Shown: positions 55,153 through 64,000, numbered from the stretch's first letter. The stretch is DNA of 64,000 bases from Novosphingobium sp. CECT 9465 (GCF_920987055.1 NZ_CAKLBX010000001.1:3396501-3460500), one strand, 5' to 3'. Numbers and translations are program-made. Notes: generated from the sequence alone by a model not told the origin.

Positions 55153-56465
55153 CTGGACGCGAGCGCTTTTTCAGCGGCAAGGCGGCTCATCAGCAGGGCG
55201 GCGCGCTTGGCCTGCGTCCAAAGACTGGGCACGTCCACCATTTCTGCGGGCGAATGATCGCCGGTTGAATGCGGACCAAGACCGACCAGACCATCGATAT
55301 GGGCGGCAACGAAACTGATATCGCCAGCACCCCGCTTCATCGGATCGAGCGGTTGCATCTGCGGCAGGCCCAGCGTGGCGTTCACCGCGTTAAGCCGTGC
55401 CAGCAACGCCTTGTTGCCATCGGTCGGCGCCATCGGCGGATAGCCTTCGCTGAATTCAATCCTTGCCGAAGTGACACCGGGGAACTTGCGCGCGACGATG
55501 GCTTCCATCTTGCGCATCGCCGCTGCGTTCTGTTCGGGCGAAAGGGTGCGCAGATCGCCCCGCGCCACGGCTTTTCCCGCGATGATGTTGGTCTTTCCCG
55601 AAGCCGAGACGTGGGCGTTGTCGTCCCCCACTTCGGCTTCCGCCCCGCCCGCGATCAGGCCGACATTGAGCGTGAGATAGGGTTCGGGCAATTCATCGCG
55701 CAGCGCGGTGACCATGCGCGCAGCGGCATAGATCGCGCCATCGCCTGCGCGCTCGCTCCACACGCCGCTGGAATGGCCCGATTCCGCATCGACCGTCAGC
55801 GTCCAGCTTTGCGAGGAGCGGCGCGCAATCGATCCCATGTCCTTGCCATCCTCGCGGCTGAGGCCCTCGAAATCGAGCGCGACATGCGCGGCCTTTGCCG
55901 CCGCTACCAGATCGGCGCGGGCAACTTTCACCGGATGGCCCGCCTCTTCCTCGTCGCCGGTCAGGAAAACCTCGATGTTCGCACCCTTCAGCGTTCCCGC
56001 CGCCTGCATCGCGCGCAGGGCCGCCACGATCACCGCGATGCCGCCCTTGTCATCGCCTACGCCCGGCCCTTTGGCCTTGTCCCCTTCAAGGACAAAGCGC
56101 TGGAACGGCGAATCGGGTTCGAACACCGTATCGAGGTGGCCGATCAGCAGGAGCTTCTTCGCGTCCTTGCGGCCCTTGTGCGTCAGCACGAGATGCCCCG
56201 CCCGGCCGGTCTGCTCCATCGGTATCCAGCGCGCGGCAAAGCCCAGCGCGGCAAATTCGGGGATCACGATATCGCGCACCTTGCGCACACCATCGCTGTT
56301 GCGGCTGCCCGAATTCTGGTTGACCATCGTCTCAAGCAGTTTCAGCGTGCGCGCCTGTTCGGCATCGATCGTGGCGATCATCACGCTTTCAGGCTGCGAT
56401 GGCGCGGCCTGTGCGCTGCTGGCCACCACGGCAAGGCCCGCCAGAACTCCGAACATCACGCGCAT
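55149..56465 (-). CDS. M20-family metallopeptidase, exported
   Basis: A 438-residue protein of the M20/CPG2 type with a signal peptide (about 1-20). Metal ligands are visible in LLIGHLDTVF (His, Asp), GVGDDKGGIAVIV (Asp), TGDEEEAGHPVK (Glu pair) and GPHSTGDHSPAEMVD near the end. A dimerisation domain sits in the middle. The closest known function is glutamate carboxypeptidase. Substrate not determinable. Coupled to the DUF1289 gene. Confidence 0.87.
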   Translation of the reverse strand: MRVMFGVLAGLAVVASSAQAAPSQPESVMIATIDAEQARTLKLLETMVNQNSGSRNSDGVRKVRDIVIPEFAALGFAARWIPMEQTGRAGHLVLTHKGRKDAKKLLLIGHLDTVFEPDSPFQRFVLEGDKAKGPGVGDDKGGIAVIVAALRAMQAAGTLKGANIEVFLTGDEEEAGHPVKVARADLVAAAKAAHVALDFEGLSREDGKDMGSIARRSSQSWTLTVDAESGHSSGVWSERAGDGAIYAAARMVTALRDELPEPYLTLNVGLIAGGAEAEVGDDNAHVSASGKTNIIAGKAVARGDLRTLSPEQNAAAMRKMEAIVARKFPGVTSARIEFSEGYPPMAPTDGNKALLARLNAVNATLGLPQMQPLDPMKRGAGDISFVAAHIDGLVGLGPHSTGDHSPAEMVDVPSLWTQAKRAALLMSRLAAEKALASR

Positions 56466-56794
56466 CGATCACTCCTTCTGCCCCCACGTTGGCGGTGCGT
56501 TGCCACGCTGGCAACGTCCTTTTGCCGGAATTTCCTTGCTTTATCGCCACCCTTCGCCTATGTGCGGCGCAGCAAGACCGGCGGCGGGCATCCGCTGCAA
56601 TCCGGGTGCTGGCGTGAGAGCCCGCTGAAAGGCGAAGGTTCCGCCCCGGACGAACGGTTCTTGCCCCGCCCGCTTCCCCTTTCACGCATGGGTCGCACGA
56701 TCGACCCCGCGCGTCTCCTGATTACAGGTTGGTGCGCATAGCGAACCAAACCCGCACGTCGGCCTTCGCCAGACGTGCCTATGAAAGCATATTC
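56466..56794 (+). other. 329-bp structured leader region upstream of the RNA helicase
   Basis: No supported gene. GC-rich arms GCGGGC (56581-56586 region) and GCCCGC enclose a hairpin CATCCG-loop-CGGGTG at about 56588-56607. Further CCGCCC/GGCGGG pairings are possible on to 56670. It does not match a riboswitch class that I can name. It may be the helicase 5' untranslated region, since long leaders are common in cold-regulated DEAD-box genes, or the promoter region for the divergent M20 gene. Confidence 0.45.
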
Positions 56795-58303
56795 ATGTCA
56801 TTTTTCTCCGATCTCGGCCTTGCCGAACCCATTCTGCGCGCGCTTGAAGCCAAAGGTTATTCCGACCCGACGCCGATCCAGCAGCAGGCCATCCCTGCGC
56901 TGCTCGAAGGCCGCGACCTGCTCGGCATCGCGCAGACCGGCACCGGCAAGACCGCCGCGTTCGCGCTGCCTTCGCTGCACCGGCTGGCTGCCAACCCGAT
57001 CGAACGCAAGCCCGCTTCGTGCCGGATGCTGATCCTTTCGCCGACGCGCGAACTGGCCGCCCAGATTGCCGACAACATCGAAGGCTATGCCAAATATCTC
57101 AAGATCTCGGTCGCCTGCGTGTTCGGCGGCGTGCCGATCTCCAAGCAGGCCCGCCGTCTGGTGCCCGGCATCGACATTCTCGTTGCCACGCCGGGCCGCC
57201 TGCTCGACCTGATCGACAACCGCGCGCTGACGCTGGGCCGCACCGAAATCTTCGTGCTCGACGAAGCCGACCAGATGATGGACCTCGGCTTCATCCATGC
57301 GCTGAAGCGCGTGGCGAACCTGCTGCCCAAGACGCGGCAGAGTCTGTTCTTTTCCGCCACGATGCCCAAGGCGATCGAGGATCTGGGCAAGCAGTTCATC
57401 GTCAACCCGGTGCGCGTCGAAGTGGCTCCCAATTCCACCACGGCAGAGCGCGTCGAACAGTACGTGACCTTCGTCAATCAGGCCGAAAAGCAGGCACTGC
57501 TGACCCTGCGTATCCGCAACCTGCTGACCACCAAGGAACTTGATCGCGCGCTGGTGTTCACCCGCACCAAGCATGGCGCGGACCGCGTCGTGCGCCACCT
57601 GACCTCGGCCGGGATCGAAGCGCGCGCCATTCACGGCAACAAGAGCCAGGCCCAGCGCACCGCCGCCCTTGACGCCTTCCGCCAGGGTTCGTGCCCGGTG
57701 CTGGTGGCAACCGACATCGCCGCGCGCGGCATCGACGTTTCGGGCGTCAGCCACGTTTTCAACTTCGAACTGCCCAACGTGCCGGAACAGTATGTCCACC
57801 GCATTGGCCGCACGGCGCGCGCGGGTGCCGATGGCATCGCGATGAGCTTCTGCGCGCCGGATGAGAAGCCCTACCTCAAGGACATCGAGCGCCTGACCCG
57901 CCTGAAGGTGGACACCATGCCGTTGCCCGAAAACTTCATGGCCGAAGCCGCCAAGCTTCCCGCGCCCAGCCGCAAGCCTGCCGAAGAAGAGCGCGACGCG
58001 CGCCACGATGCCCGCGCCCAGCGCGGCAACGGTGGCCGTGGCGGAAACGGTCAATCGCGCGGTGGCGGTGGCGGCCAGAGCCATGGCGGTCGCGCGCAAG
58101 GCCGCGATGGCCGTCCGCGCGATGCCAGCCCGCGCCAGGAACAGCGCGATGGCGAGCGTCAGAACGATCGCGGCCCGGTGCGCAATCCGGTCCACGCCGA
58201 CGGTGCCGGTGGTGAACGCGACGGCAACAAGCCGCGCACCTTCCGCCCACGCGGCGCGCCCGGCGTCGGCGCGCACCGCAACAAGGTCCGCCGCGCAAGC
58301 TGA
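56795..58303 (+). CDS. rhlE: DEAD-box ATP-dependent RNA helicase (RhlE type)
   Basis: A 502-residue DEAD-box helicase. All motifs are present: the Q motif (GYSDPTPIQQQAIP), I (AQTGTGKT), Ia (PTRELAAQ), Ib (TPGRLLD), II (VLDEADQMMDLGF), III (SAT), IV, V (ATDIAARGIDV) and VI (YVHRIGRTARAG). The C-terminal 120 residues are basic and rich in RGG-like glycine and arginine, for RNA binding. ATG 56795 gives the standard MSFFSDLGL start. Probably acts in RNA remodelling or ribosome assembly. Confidence 0.93.
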   Translation: MSFFSDLGLAEPILRALEAKGYSDPTPIQQQAIPALLEGRDLLGIAQTGTGKTAAFALPSLHRLAANPIERKPASCRMLILSPTRELAAQIADNIEGYAKYLKISVACVFGGVPISKQARRLVPGIDILVATPGRLLDLIDNRALTLGRTEIFVLDEADQMMDLGFIHALKRVANLLPKTRQSLFFSATMPKAIEDLGKQFIVNPVRVEVAPNSTTAERVEQYVTFVNQAEKQALLTLRIRNLLTTKELDRALVFTRTKHGADRVVRHLTSAGIEARAIHGNKSQAQRTAALDAFRQGSCPVLVATDIAARGIDVSGVSHVFNFELPNVPEQYVHRIGRTARAGADGIAMSFCAPDEKPYLKDIERLTRLKVDTMPLPENFMAEAAKLPAPSRKPAEEERDARHDARAQRGNGGRGGNGQSRGGGGGQSHGGRAQGRDGRPRDASPRQEQRDGERQNDRGPVRNPVHADGAGGERDGNKPRTFRPRGAPGVGAHRNKVRRAS

Positions 58304-58320
58304 ATCAATACAGGCTGATC

Positions 58321-58356
58321 GATGACAGTGCGGCCCGCGAGGGTCGCACTGTCATC
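58321..58356 (+). terminator. Hairpin after the helicase gene
   Basis: A 12-bp perfect stem (GATGACAGTGCG with its complement at 58345-58356) and a 12-base loop, 18 bp after the stop. No U-tract follows, so it may be a 3'-stabilising hairpin rather than an intrinsic terminator. Confidence 0.5.
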
Positions 58357-58421
58357 CCGTCAGCCGGTCATGCCCCAAGGCAGGGCTGTCCCTTCGCGGC
58401 AAAGCTTGGCATAGCGCAGGC

Positions 58422-59132
58422 ATGAACAGCGCGCTTGCTTCTGCCCTTGCGATGACGGTGATCGTCGCGCTGCGCTATCTGGCCACCAGCGGGCTGTTTG
58501 CATGGGCCACGCACAAGGTGCGGCCCGGTCTCTATCGCGGCCTGGGCAGGCAGATCCGGTCCGAAATCGCGTGGAGCCTTGCCACCGCAGCGATCTATGG
58601 CGTTCCTGCCGGGATCGTGGCCTGGGGATGGCAGCAACGCGGGTGGACCAAAATCTACACCGATCCACTCGCCTGGCCGCTGTGGTGGATGCCGGTCTCG
58701 CTCCTCGCCTACCTCGTCATCCACGATGCATGGTTCTACTGGACGCACCGCTGGATGCACCGGCCCGCGGTGTTCCGCAGGGTTCATGCGATCCATCACG
58801 CCAGCCGCCCGCCCACGGCATGGGCGGCGATGAACTTTCATCCGGTCGAAGCGGCGATCGTCTCGTTGCTGATTCCGGCGCTGGTCTTCGTGATCCCGAT
58901 TCACATCGGCATGCTGGGGCTGGTGCTGCTGATCATGACCGTGATGGGCGTGACCAATCACATGGGCTGGGAAATGTTTCCACGCGGCCTTGTTCATTCA
59001 AGGTTGGGGGGATGGCTGATAACCGCCAGCCACCATAACCGCCATCATGAGCAATATCGCTGCAACTACGGTCTCTATTTCCGTTTCTGGGATCGGCTGT
59101 GCGGCACCGACAAGGGACTTTCCGCCCCATGA
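58422..59132 (+). CDS. Sterol desaturase / fatty acid hydroxylase family protein
   Basis: A 236-residue membrane protein with about four hydrophobic segments and the di-iron histidine clusters of the family: HDAWFYWTHRWMH near 103-115, HAIHHASRPPTAW near 125-137, and HHNRHHEQYRCNYG near 207-220. It would hydroxylate or desaturate a lipid-like substrate using oxygen. It heads a four-gene operon in which the junctions overlap. Confidence 0.87.
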   Translation: MNSALASALAMTVIVALRYLATSGLFAWATHKVRPGLYRGLGRQIRSEIAWSLATAAIYGVPAGIVAWGWQQRGWTKIYTDPLAWPLWWMPVSLLAYLVIHDAWFYWTHRWMHRPAVFRRVHAIHHASRPPTAWAAMNFHPVEAAIVSLLIPALVFVIPIHIGMLGLVLLIMTVMGVTNHMGWEMFPRGLVHSRLGGWLITASHHNRHHEQYRCNYGLYFRFWDRLCGTDKGLSAP

Positions 59133-59560
59133 AGCGCGCACTTCTGCTTCTTCCGATCGTGCTGCTGCCGGGAAACGGCGCAGATACGACGACGATCGCG
59201 ATCGACCTGACCGGCCTGCGCAACAGGACCGGCATGATCCATGTCTGCATGACCGCAAAACCGAAATCGTTTCCCAAAGGCTGCGATACCGACCCGGACC
59301 GCCGGGTCGCTTCGGCAAAGGCGTCCGACACCGGACCGATGGTGCTGCACAACGTGCCTTCGGGGCGCTATGCCATTGCCGTGCTGCATGACGAAAACAG
59401 CAACAGCAAGATGGACATGGCCCTGTTCCTTCCCAAGGAAGGCTATGCCTTTTCGCGCAACGCGCCGATCAGGATGGCCCCCCCCAAATTCGATGCCGCA
59501 GCATTCGAAGTCTTGCCCGGAAAGCCCGTTCACATGACCCTGAAGGTCCGTTACATCTAG
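59129..59560 (+). CDS. DUF2141-family exported protein
   Basis: A 143-residue protein with a hydrophobic N-terminus (signal peptide, about 1-18) and the DUF2141 pattern: GMIHVCMTAKPKSFPKGC, VPSGRYAIAVLHDENSNSKMDM and EGYAFSRNAP. The family is small and periplasmic with an unknown role, often beside hydroxylase or carotenoid-type genes. Start overlaps the hydroxylase stop as ATGA. Confidence 0.85.
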   Translation: MKRALLLLPIVLLPGNGADTTTIAIDLTGLRNRTGMIHVCMTAKPKSFPKGCDTDPDRRVASAKASDTGPMVLHNVPSGRYAIAVLHDENSNSKMDMALFLPKEGYAFSRNAPIRMAPPKFDAAAFEVLPGKPVHMTLKVRYI

Positions 59561-60858
59561 TGCCTGCCCCAACCAGCCAGACTTCCGGCGGCGCGCTTGC
59601 CCCGTTCCACTACCCGGCTTTCCGCGCGATTTGGACGGCCAACCTGTTTTCCAACATCGGTTCGATGATCCGGTCCGTCGGCGCAGCATGGCTGATGACC
59701 GAACTGACGACCAGCCACGTTCTGGTAGCGCTGGTGCAGGCCTCCGCCACGATCCCGATCCTGCTGCTTGGCGTGTTTGCCGGCGCGATTGCCGACAATT
59801 TCGACCGCCGCCGCGTGATGCTGGCGGCACAGACCGGGATGCTGGTCGTTTCGGGCGTACTGGCGGCGCTGTCCTATACCGGCAACATCGGTCCGTGGTC
59901 GCTGCTCGCGCTCACCCTGATGGTCGGCATGGGCACCGCGCTCAACGGGCCAGCGTGGCAGGCCTCGGTGCGCTTGCAAGTGGCGCGCGCCGATCTGCCG
60001 CAGGCGATCTCGCTCAACGCCATATCGTTCAATCTTGCCCGCAGCGTGGGGCCGGCACTGGGCGGCGTCCTCATCTCGCTGTGGAGCACCAGCCTCGCGT
60101 TCGGGCTGAACGCGGTCAGCTATATCGGCATGATCGTGGTCCTGATGCGCTGGCGGCCCGAATCGCTGCCCCCTGCGCGTGAGCCGATGCTGGCCGCCAT
60201 CGGACGGGGCCTGCGGTTCTGCGCAGGCTCGTCACCGATCCGCAAGGTGCTGCTGCGCGGACTTGCCATCGGGGTCGGTGCGGCAGGATTCCAGGCGCTG
60301 ATGCCCAGCATTGCGCGCGACATGCTGGGGGGCACCGAACTCGACTATGGCCTGATGCTGGGCGCATTCGGCATCGGGTCGATCCTGACCGCGCTGTGGA
60401 TTTCGAAAGCGCGGCGGCGCTTCGGTGCAGAGGCCGTGGTGACGGGCGCGACGATGACCTTCATCGTGGCATTGCTGCTGATGGCCTGGGCGACCAGCCT
60501 GCCGATGGCAGTCGCGGCATCGTTCGTCGGCGGCATGGGCTGGGTCAGCGCGATGACCAGCCTGAACGTGGCCATGCAGTTGCGCAGCCCGGAGGACATT
60601 CTTGGGCGATGCTTGTCGATTTACCAGGCCGTAGCCTTTGGCGGCATGGCGCTGGGAGCGTGGGCATGGGGCACTGTTGCCGATCATTCCAGCCTGCCAA
60701 CCGCGCTGCATGCTGCTGCGGGCTGGTTCGTGCTGACACTGGTCCTGCATTTCGTGGCTCCCATGCCAACGCGAGAGGAAGGCCGCCTCGACATCGTGCC
60801 CGATACGACGCAAGGCCTACCCGAAGGACTGCTCCAAGGACCGAAAAACTGTGACTGA
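59560..60858 (+). CDS. MFS transporter (EntS-like)
   Basis: A 432-residue major facilitator protein with about 11-12 membrane segments. The loop 2-3 motif is GAIADNFDRRRVMLAAQ near residues 68-84; the second half begins near 215. The closest pattern is the enterobactin exporter group (MFS_3). The GTG start at 59560 shares one base with the DUF2141 stop, and the stop overlaps the lyase gene. Substrate unknown. Confidence 0.85.
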   Translation: MPAPTSQTSGGALAPFHYPAFRAIWTANLFSNIGSMIRSVGAAWLMTELTTSHVLVALVQASATIPILLLGVFAGAIADNFDRRRVMLAAQTGMLVVSGVLAALSYTGNIGPWSLLALTLMVGMGTALNGPAWQASVRLQVARADLPQAISLNAISFNLARSVGPALGGVLISLWSTSLAFGLNAVSYIGMIVVLMRWRPESLPPAREPMLAAIGRGLRFCAGSSPIRKVLLRGLAIGVGAAGFQALMPSIARDMLGGTELDYGLMLGAFGIGSILTALWISKARRRFGAEAVVTGATMTFIVALLLMAWATSLPMAVAASFVGGMGWVSAMTSLNVAMQLRSPEDILGRCLSIYQAVAFGGMALGAWAWGTVADHSSLPTALHAAAGWFVLTLVLHFVAPMPTREEGRLDIVPDTTQGLPEGLLQGPKNCD

Positions 60859-61726
60859 TCATCGCCCCTTACGCTCCGTGCTGTACATGCCTGCCAGCAA
60901 TGCCCGCGCCATGGCCAAGGCGCGCGGTCTCGATTGCGATGCCGTGGCGCTCGATCTGGAAGATGCGGTCGCGCCGGAAGCAAAGGCTGATGCGCGCGGC
61001 GCGCTGGTTGCCGAAGCGCAGGCGGGGGGCTTCGGCCATCGTCGCCTGATCGCACGGATCAACGCGCTTTCGACGCCGTGGGGACATGATGATCTGCGCG
61101 CGCTCGCTGCCGCCCCGGTCGAAGCCGTGCTGGCGCCAAAGGTCGACGATGCCGACGATATTGTCGGGCTTTCGCGGGCGATGGACGCTGCGGGATTTGC
61201 GCCCGATATCGCACTGTGGGTGATGATCGAGACGCCGCGCGCCGTACTGGCGCTGGAGCGGATCGCGGCCTGTGCCGCCACTACGCGGCTGCGTGGCTTC
61301 GTGCTTGGCCTGAACGATCTGGCCAAGGACAGCGGCATTGCGCAGTTGCCCGGTCGCGCCGCCTTTGTGCCGGTGCTGACGATGGCCGTGCTGGCAGCCC
61401 GTGCCCACGGTCTGCTGATCCTTGACGGGGTGTGCAACGCGATTGACGATCCCGCACTGCTGGAGGCCGAGTGCGTACAGGCGCGCGATTCGGGGTTTGA
61501 TGGAAAGACGTTGATTCACCCCGCGCAACTCGATGCCTGCAACCGCATCTTCGCACCGACCGATGCTGATATCACCAATGCGGAGGCAATTGTCGCGGCC
61601 TTTGCCGACCCGGCAAATGCGGGCAAGGGCGCCCTGAGAATAAACGGGAAAATGGCGGAACTGCTGCATCTGGCACAGGCCCGGCAATTGCTGGGCAAGG
61701 CCCAGGCCATCGCCATGCGCGCCTGA
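60851..61726 (+). CDS. HpcH/HpaI aldolase / CitE-like CoA ester lyase
   Basis: A 291-residue TIM-barrel protein of the CitE/Mcl group: RSVLYMPASNARAMAKA near 8-24, VALDLEDAVAPEAKADAR (metal-site Glu/Asp), IARINALSTPWGHDDL and GFDGKTLIHPAQL near the C-terminus. It probably splits or makes a CoA ester such as malyl- or citramalyl-CoA. GTG start overlaps the MFS stop by 8 bp. Confidence 0.87.
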   Translation: MTDHRPLRSVLYMPASNARAMAKARGLDCDAVALDLEDAVAPEAKADARGALVAEAQAGGFGHRRLIARINALSTPWGHDDLRALAAAPVEAVLAPKVDDADDIVGLSRAMDAAGFAPDIALWVMIETPRAVLALERIAACAATTRLRGFVLGLNDLAKDSGIAQLPGRAAFVPVLTMAVLAARAHGLLILDGVCNAIDDPALLEAECVQARDSGFDGKTLIHPAQLDACNRIFAPTDADITNAEAIVAAFADPANAGKGALRINGKMAELLHLAQARQLLGKAQAIAMRA

Positions 61727-61741
61727 TCCATGCCCACGCCA

Positions 61742-61780
61742 CTGGCGCAACTTAAGCACATTTTTACAAAGTTGCGCCAG
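61742..61780. repeat. 12-bp perfect inverted repeat upstream of the PAS-like gene
   Basis: CTGGCGCAACTT (61742-61753) and AAGTTGCGCCAG (61769-61780) with a 15-bp AT-rich spacer holding TTTTTAC. It could be an operator for a dimeric regulator of the downstream gene, or a hairpin ending the upstream operon. Confidence 0.7.
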
Positions 61781-61805
61781 ACCTGTCCCCGGACAAGGGG
61801 ATCTG

Positions 61806-63209
61806 GTGGACGTAATGGATACTTTGCGGGGAATTGACCGGGACAGCGTCGATGCGGAACTCGACCTTGCAGGCTTCGAGGACGAAGTGGCAAGCGAACC
61901 ACCGCCGTCGGTCGGCCAGGACGAGCGCCGCATGCAAGTGCGCGCCTACAATTACTGGGCCGGATTGCTGGGCAACCACACGTTCCCGCCCGTTGCCACC
62001 CTGCTGGCCGGGGTCTATCCCGATTTTGCCGAGAACGCGGTCCTGCTTCATTTCGATGATGGCATCGAAAACCCGGCCATTGCCTTCGTCGGCGGCAAGC
62101 TGGCGGCGGAATGCGGAACCGAAAGCTCGATCGAACGGCTGAGCCAGGTGCCGGGCCGCTCGCTGCTGTCGCGCATCACCGATCACTACATGCAGATCAT
62201 CGCCAATCAGGCGCCGATCGGGTTCGAGGCGGAATTCGTCAACCAGCATGGCCGCACCATCCTCTATCGCGGCATCCTGCTGCCGTTCTCGTCCGACGGG
62301 CTGCAGATCGATTACATCATGGGGGCCATCAACTGGAAGGAACTGGCCGATCAGGCGACGACCGACGAACTGCTGCAAGCCATTGGTCAAGTACTCGACG
62401 CCGAGCCTCAGCAGACGCGTTCGCGCCGCCCGCTGATCGAGGCGACCGATGCGTGGGCCGATGGTCCTGCGGCGCTTGACCTTGGTGCATTCCCCCAGCC
62501 GGTTTTCGGCCTCGACGATGTTGCGCTGGACGATGCCGGGCTGGACGATGCCGGGCTGGACCATGATAGTCTGGCAGCGCCGGGGGCCTTGCCCGCGGAA
62601 GAACCGGAAGAGCTGGCCGACTGGCTGGCATCGGCCCGCGATCTGGCACTGGTAGCCAATTCAAGCGAGGACCGCACCCGCAGTGCACTTTACGCCGCAA
62701 TCGGCCGTGCGTGGGACTTTGCCCTGGCGGCTCAGGACGCGCCTGAAGATTTTGCTGAACTGCTGGAAGACGCGGGCCTGACGATGCAGGAACGCGCGCC
62801 GATGACGCCGGTGGTGAAGCTGGTGTTCGGGGCCGATTACGACAAGACCCGCCTGACCGAATATGCCACCGCGCTCACCCATGCCCAGCGCATCGGTCTG
62901 CCGCGTGGTGGCCTGGGGCAATATCTGTCCGATGCGCCCGGTGGTCTCAAGGGTGTGGTCAATACCGAACGGCGCCTGCGCCGCGAGGAAGCGGGCAAGG
63001 CGCTCGCCAGGCGCGGACCGGAAGCGCTGGTCGAATCGCTTCGTGCGATCCCGCCGCGCAAGGTCTCGGAGATCGCCTGTGCCGATGGCGCCGAATTTGC
63101 GCTGGTGGTCGTGCGGCGCCTTGAAAACGGCGAAGTCACGCTTATCGGCGAAGTGATCGAAGATCCCGCGCTGTTCGAACGTGCCGCGCGCAACCTGATC
63201 GGTCACTGA
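61806..63209 (+). CDS. PAS-like hypothetical protein
   Basis: A 467-residue soluble protein. Residues about 45-190 look like a sphingomonad PAS-type domain: YNYWAGLLGNHTFPPVATL, GRSLLSRITDHYMQIIANQAPIGFEAEF (quoted as SLLSRITDHYMQIIA) and RGILLPFSSDG. An acidic linker has repeated LDDAGLDDAGLD units. The C-terminal half is helical with no domain recognised. The GTG at 61806 has AAGGGGA at 5-bp spacing; ATG 61815 is an alternative start. Role unknown, possibly a stress or redox sensor. Confidence 0.65.
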   Translation: MDVMDTLRGIDRDSVDAELDLAGFEDEVASEPPPSVGQDERRMQVRAYNYWAGLLGNHTFPPVATLLAGVYPDFAENAVLLHFDDGIENPAIAFVGGKLAAECGTESSIERLSQVPGRSLLSRITDHYMQIIANQAPIGFEAEFVNQHGRTILYRGILLPFSSDGLQIDYIMGAINWKELADQATTDELLQAIGQVLDAEPQQTRSRRPLIEATDAWADGPAALDLGAFPQPVFGLDDVALDDAGLDDAGLDHDSLAAPGALPAEEPEELADWLASARDLALVANSSEDRTRSALYAAIGRAWDFALAAQDAPEDFAELLEDAGLTMQERAPMTPVVKLVFGADYDKTRLTEYATALTHAQRIGLPRGGLGQYLSDAPGGLKGVVNTERRLRREEAGKALARRGPEALVESLRAIPPRKVSEIACADGAEFALVVVRRLENGEVTLIGEVIEDPALFERAARNLIGH

Positions 63210-63261
63210 CCGACCCACAGACCGCTTTGCGGTATGCTCCGGCACTGCTAGCCCTTCTGCC

Positions 63262-64000
63262 ATGAAGCGAACGGCACCACGAACGGCACTGGGCATTTTG
63301 CGAATGGGATGGATAGGCTGGACAGCCGTCACGCTGGCGCTGCTTGCGGCAATCGGAACGATCGCCTTTCGTCATGCGCGCCAGAACAATGCCGTAGCGC
63401 TGCTCGATAGCGTGGACAGGATCTTCAACGGCGGTGACGGCGCAATCCGGCTGGTGGCCAACGTCCGCTATGGCCCGGACCCTGCGCAGAAGCTGGAGAT
63501 GTTCGTGCCCCAGAGTGCCAGCGGCGCACTCCCGATTGTCGTGTTCATCCACGGCGGCAGCTGGGCAAGTGGCGATCCGCACGATTACCGCTTCATCGCG
63601 CGCACCCTTTGCGCGCAAGGCTATGCCGTGGTGCTGGCGGGATACCGGCTCTATCCGCAGGTGCGCTACCCCGCGATGCTGGAAGACGGCGCGGCCGCGC
63701 TGCGCTGGGTACAGGACAATGCGGGCAAGCACGGCGCCGATCCGGCCCGGATGGCGTTGATGGGACATTCTGCCGGGGCCTACAATGCCGTCATGCTGAC
63801 TCTCGACCGGCAGTGGCTGCGCGGCGTCGGCCTCGATGATCGGATCATACGCGGCACGGTGGGGCTGGCAGGCCCGTTCGATTTCCTGCCGTTCGATACC
63901 AGTTCGTCGATCAACAGCTTTGGCAAGGCGCCCGATCCATCGCTCACGCAGCCCGTCAACTTTGTCCGCCGAGACGCGCCTGCGCTACTGCTGGTGACCG
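63262..64000 (+). CDS. Alpha/beta hydrolase (esterase-like), incomplete at the window end
   Basis: The first 246 residues of an alpha/beta hydrolase. An N-terminal membrane segment (about 15-35) suggests envelope anchoring. The oxyanion-hole motif is FIHGGSWASG near residues 94-103, and the nucleophile elbow is MGHSAGAYN near 166-174 (GHSAG). The pattern matches the carboxylesterase / BD-FAE group. The acid and histidine of the triad lie beyond or near the window edge. Start ATG 63262 chosen as the first in frame. Confidence 0.83.
   Translation, partial: MKRTAPRTALGILRMGWIGWTAVTLALLAAIGTIAFRHARQNNAVALLDSVDRIFNGGDGAIRLVANVRYGPDPAQKLEMFVPQSASGALPIVVFIHGGSWASGDPHDYRFIARTLCAQGYAVVLAGYRLYPQVRYPAMLEDGAAALRWVQDNAGKHGADPARMALMGHSAGAYNAVMLTLDRQWLRGVGLDDRIIRGTVGLAGPFDFLPFDTSSSINSFGKAPDPSLTQPVNFVRRDAPALLLVT

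Noticed and set aside
1..64000. CRISPR array
   Set aside because: No regularly spaced direct repeats were found; the only tandem repeats are the 13-bp and 15-bp units described.

Overview
The window looks like chromosomal DNA of a Sphingomonadales alphaproteobacterium, most like Novosphingobium or a relative. The basis is high GC, dense ATGA-overlapped operons, and family-level resemblance of the housekeeping genes. The genus is an inference; I ran no database search.

Region 1 (1-8448, minus strand) is a nitrate assimilation cluster. It holds the NasT/NasS regulator pair, a nitrate-type ABC transporter (binding protein, permease, and an ATPase with two nucleotide-binding domains fused in one chain), an outer-membrane porin and the start of the nitrite reductase large subunit. 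Two near-identical leader RNAs, before the binding protein and before nirB, each carry two hexaloop hairpins. The second hairpin overlaps the 5' arm of an intrinsic terminator, which is the layout expected for antitermination by the ANTAR protein NasT. Region 2 (8521-13886) holds a HerA/DUF853 ATPase, a PabB-PabC fusion, an aminotransferase and an RluA-type pseudouridine synthase.

Region 3 (13977-24374) is a 10.4-kb integrative element that splits the host ribosome-rescue gene arfB. The N-terminal GGQ half lies at 13883 and the C-terminal half at 24370. A large serine recombinase sits at the left end. The two element ends join into an imperfectly palindromic attP-like sequence around a TGGC core. 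Just inside the right end the element carries a second, full-length ArfB-like gene that could replace the one it destroys. The middle is nested: an IS3-family element interrupts older element genes (a helicase and a DUF6641-like gene), and a group II intron with its own reverse transcriptase sits inside the IS transposase gene, placed so that splicing restores its frame.

Region 4 (24759-40131) is core genome: murA, galU, etfBA, a six-gene MoxR/DUF58/DUF4129-type operon directly behind pheA, a membrane-anchored cytochrome c, rlmE, a Ppx/GppA phosphatase and tRNA-Gln. Region 5 (40246-51661) holds mmsA with a divergent LysR regulator, the sulfate activation operon cysD-cysNC-cysQ with a divergent LuxR-type regulator, and a redox group (cupin, trxC, an ArsR-type regulator with spaced cysteines, and an exported catalase-peroxidase katG), then tRNA-Arg.

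Region 6 (51798-64000) holds mmcB, a TMEM165/GDT1-type exporter under a yybP-ykoY manganese riboswitch, and a porin gene frameshifted by a 13-bp tandem duplication. It continues with a DUF1289 protein and M20 peptidase pair, a RhlE-type RNA helicase behind a structured leader, a four-gene overlapping operon (fatty acid hydroxylase, DUF2141, MFS, CitE-like lyase), a PAS-like hypothetical protein and a truncated alpha/beta hydrolase.
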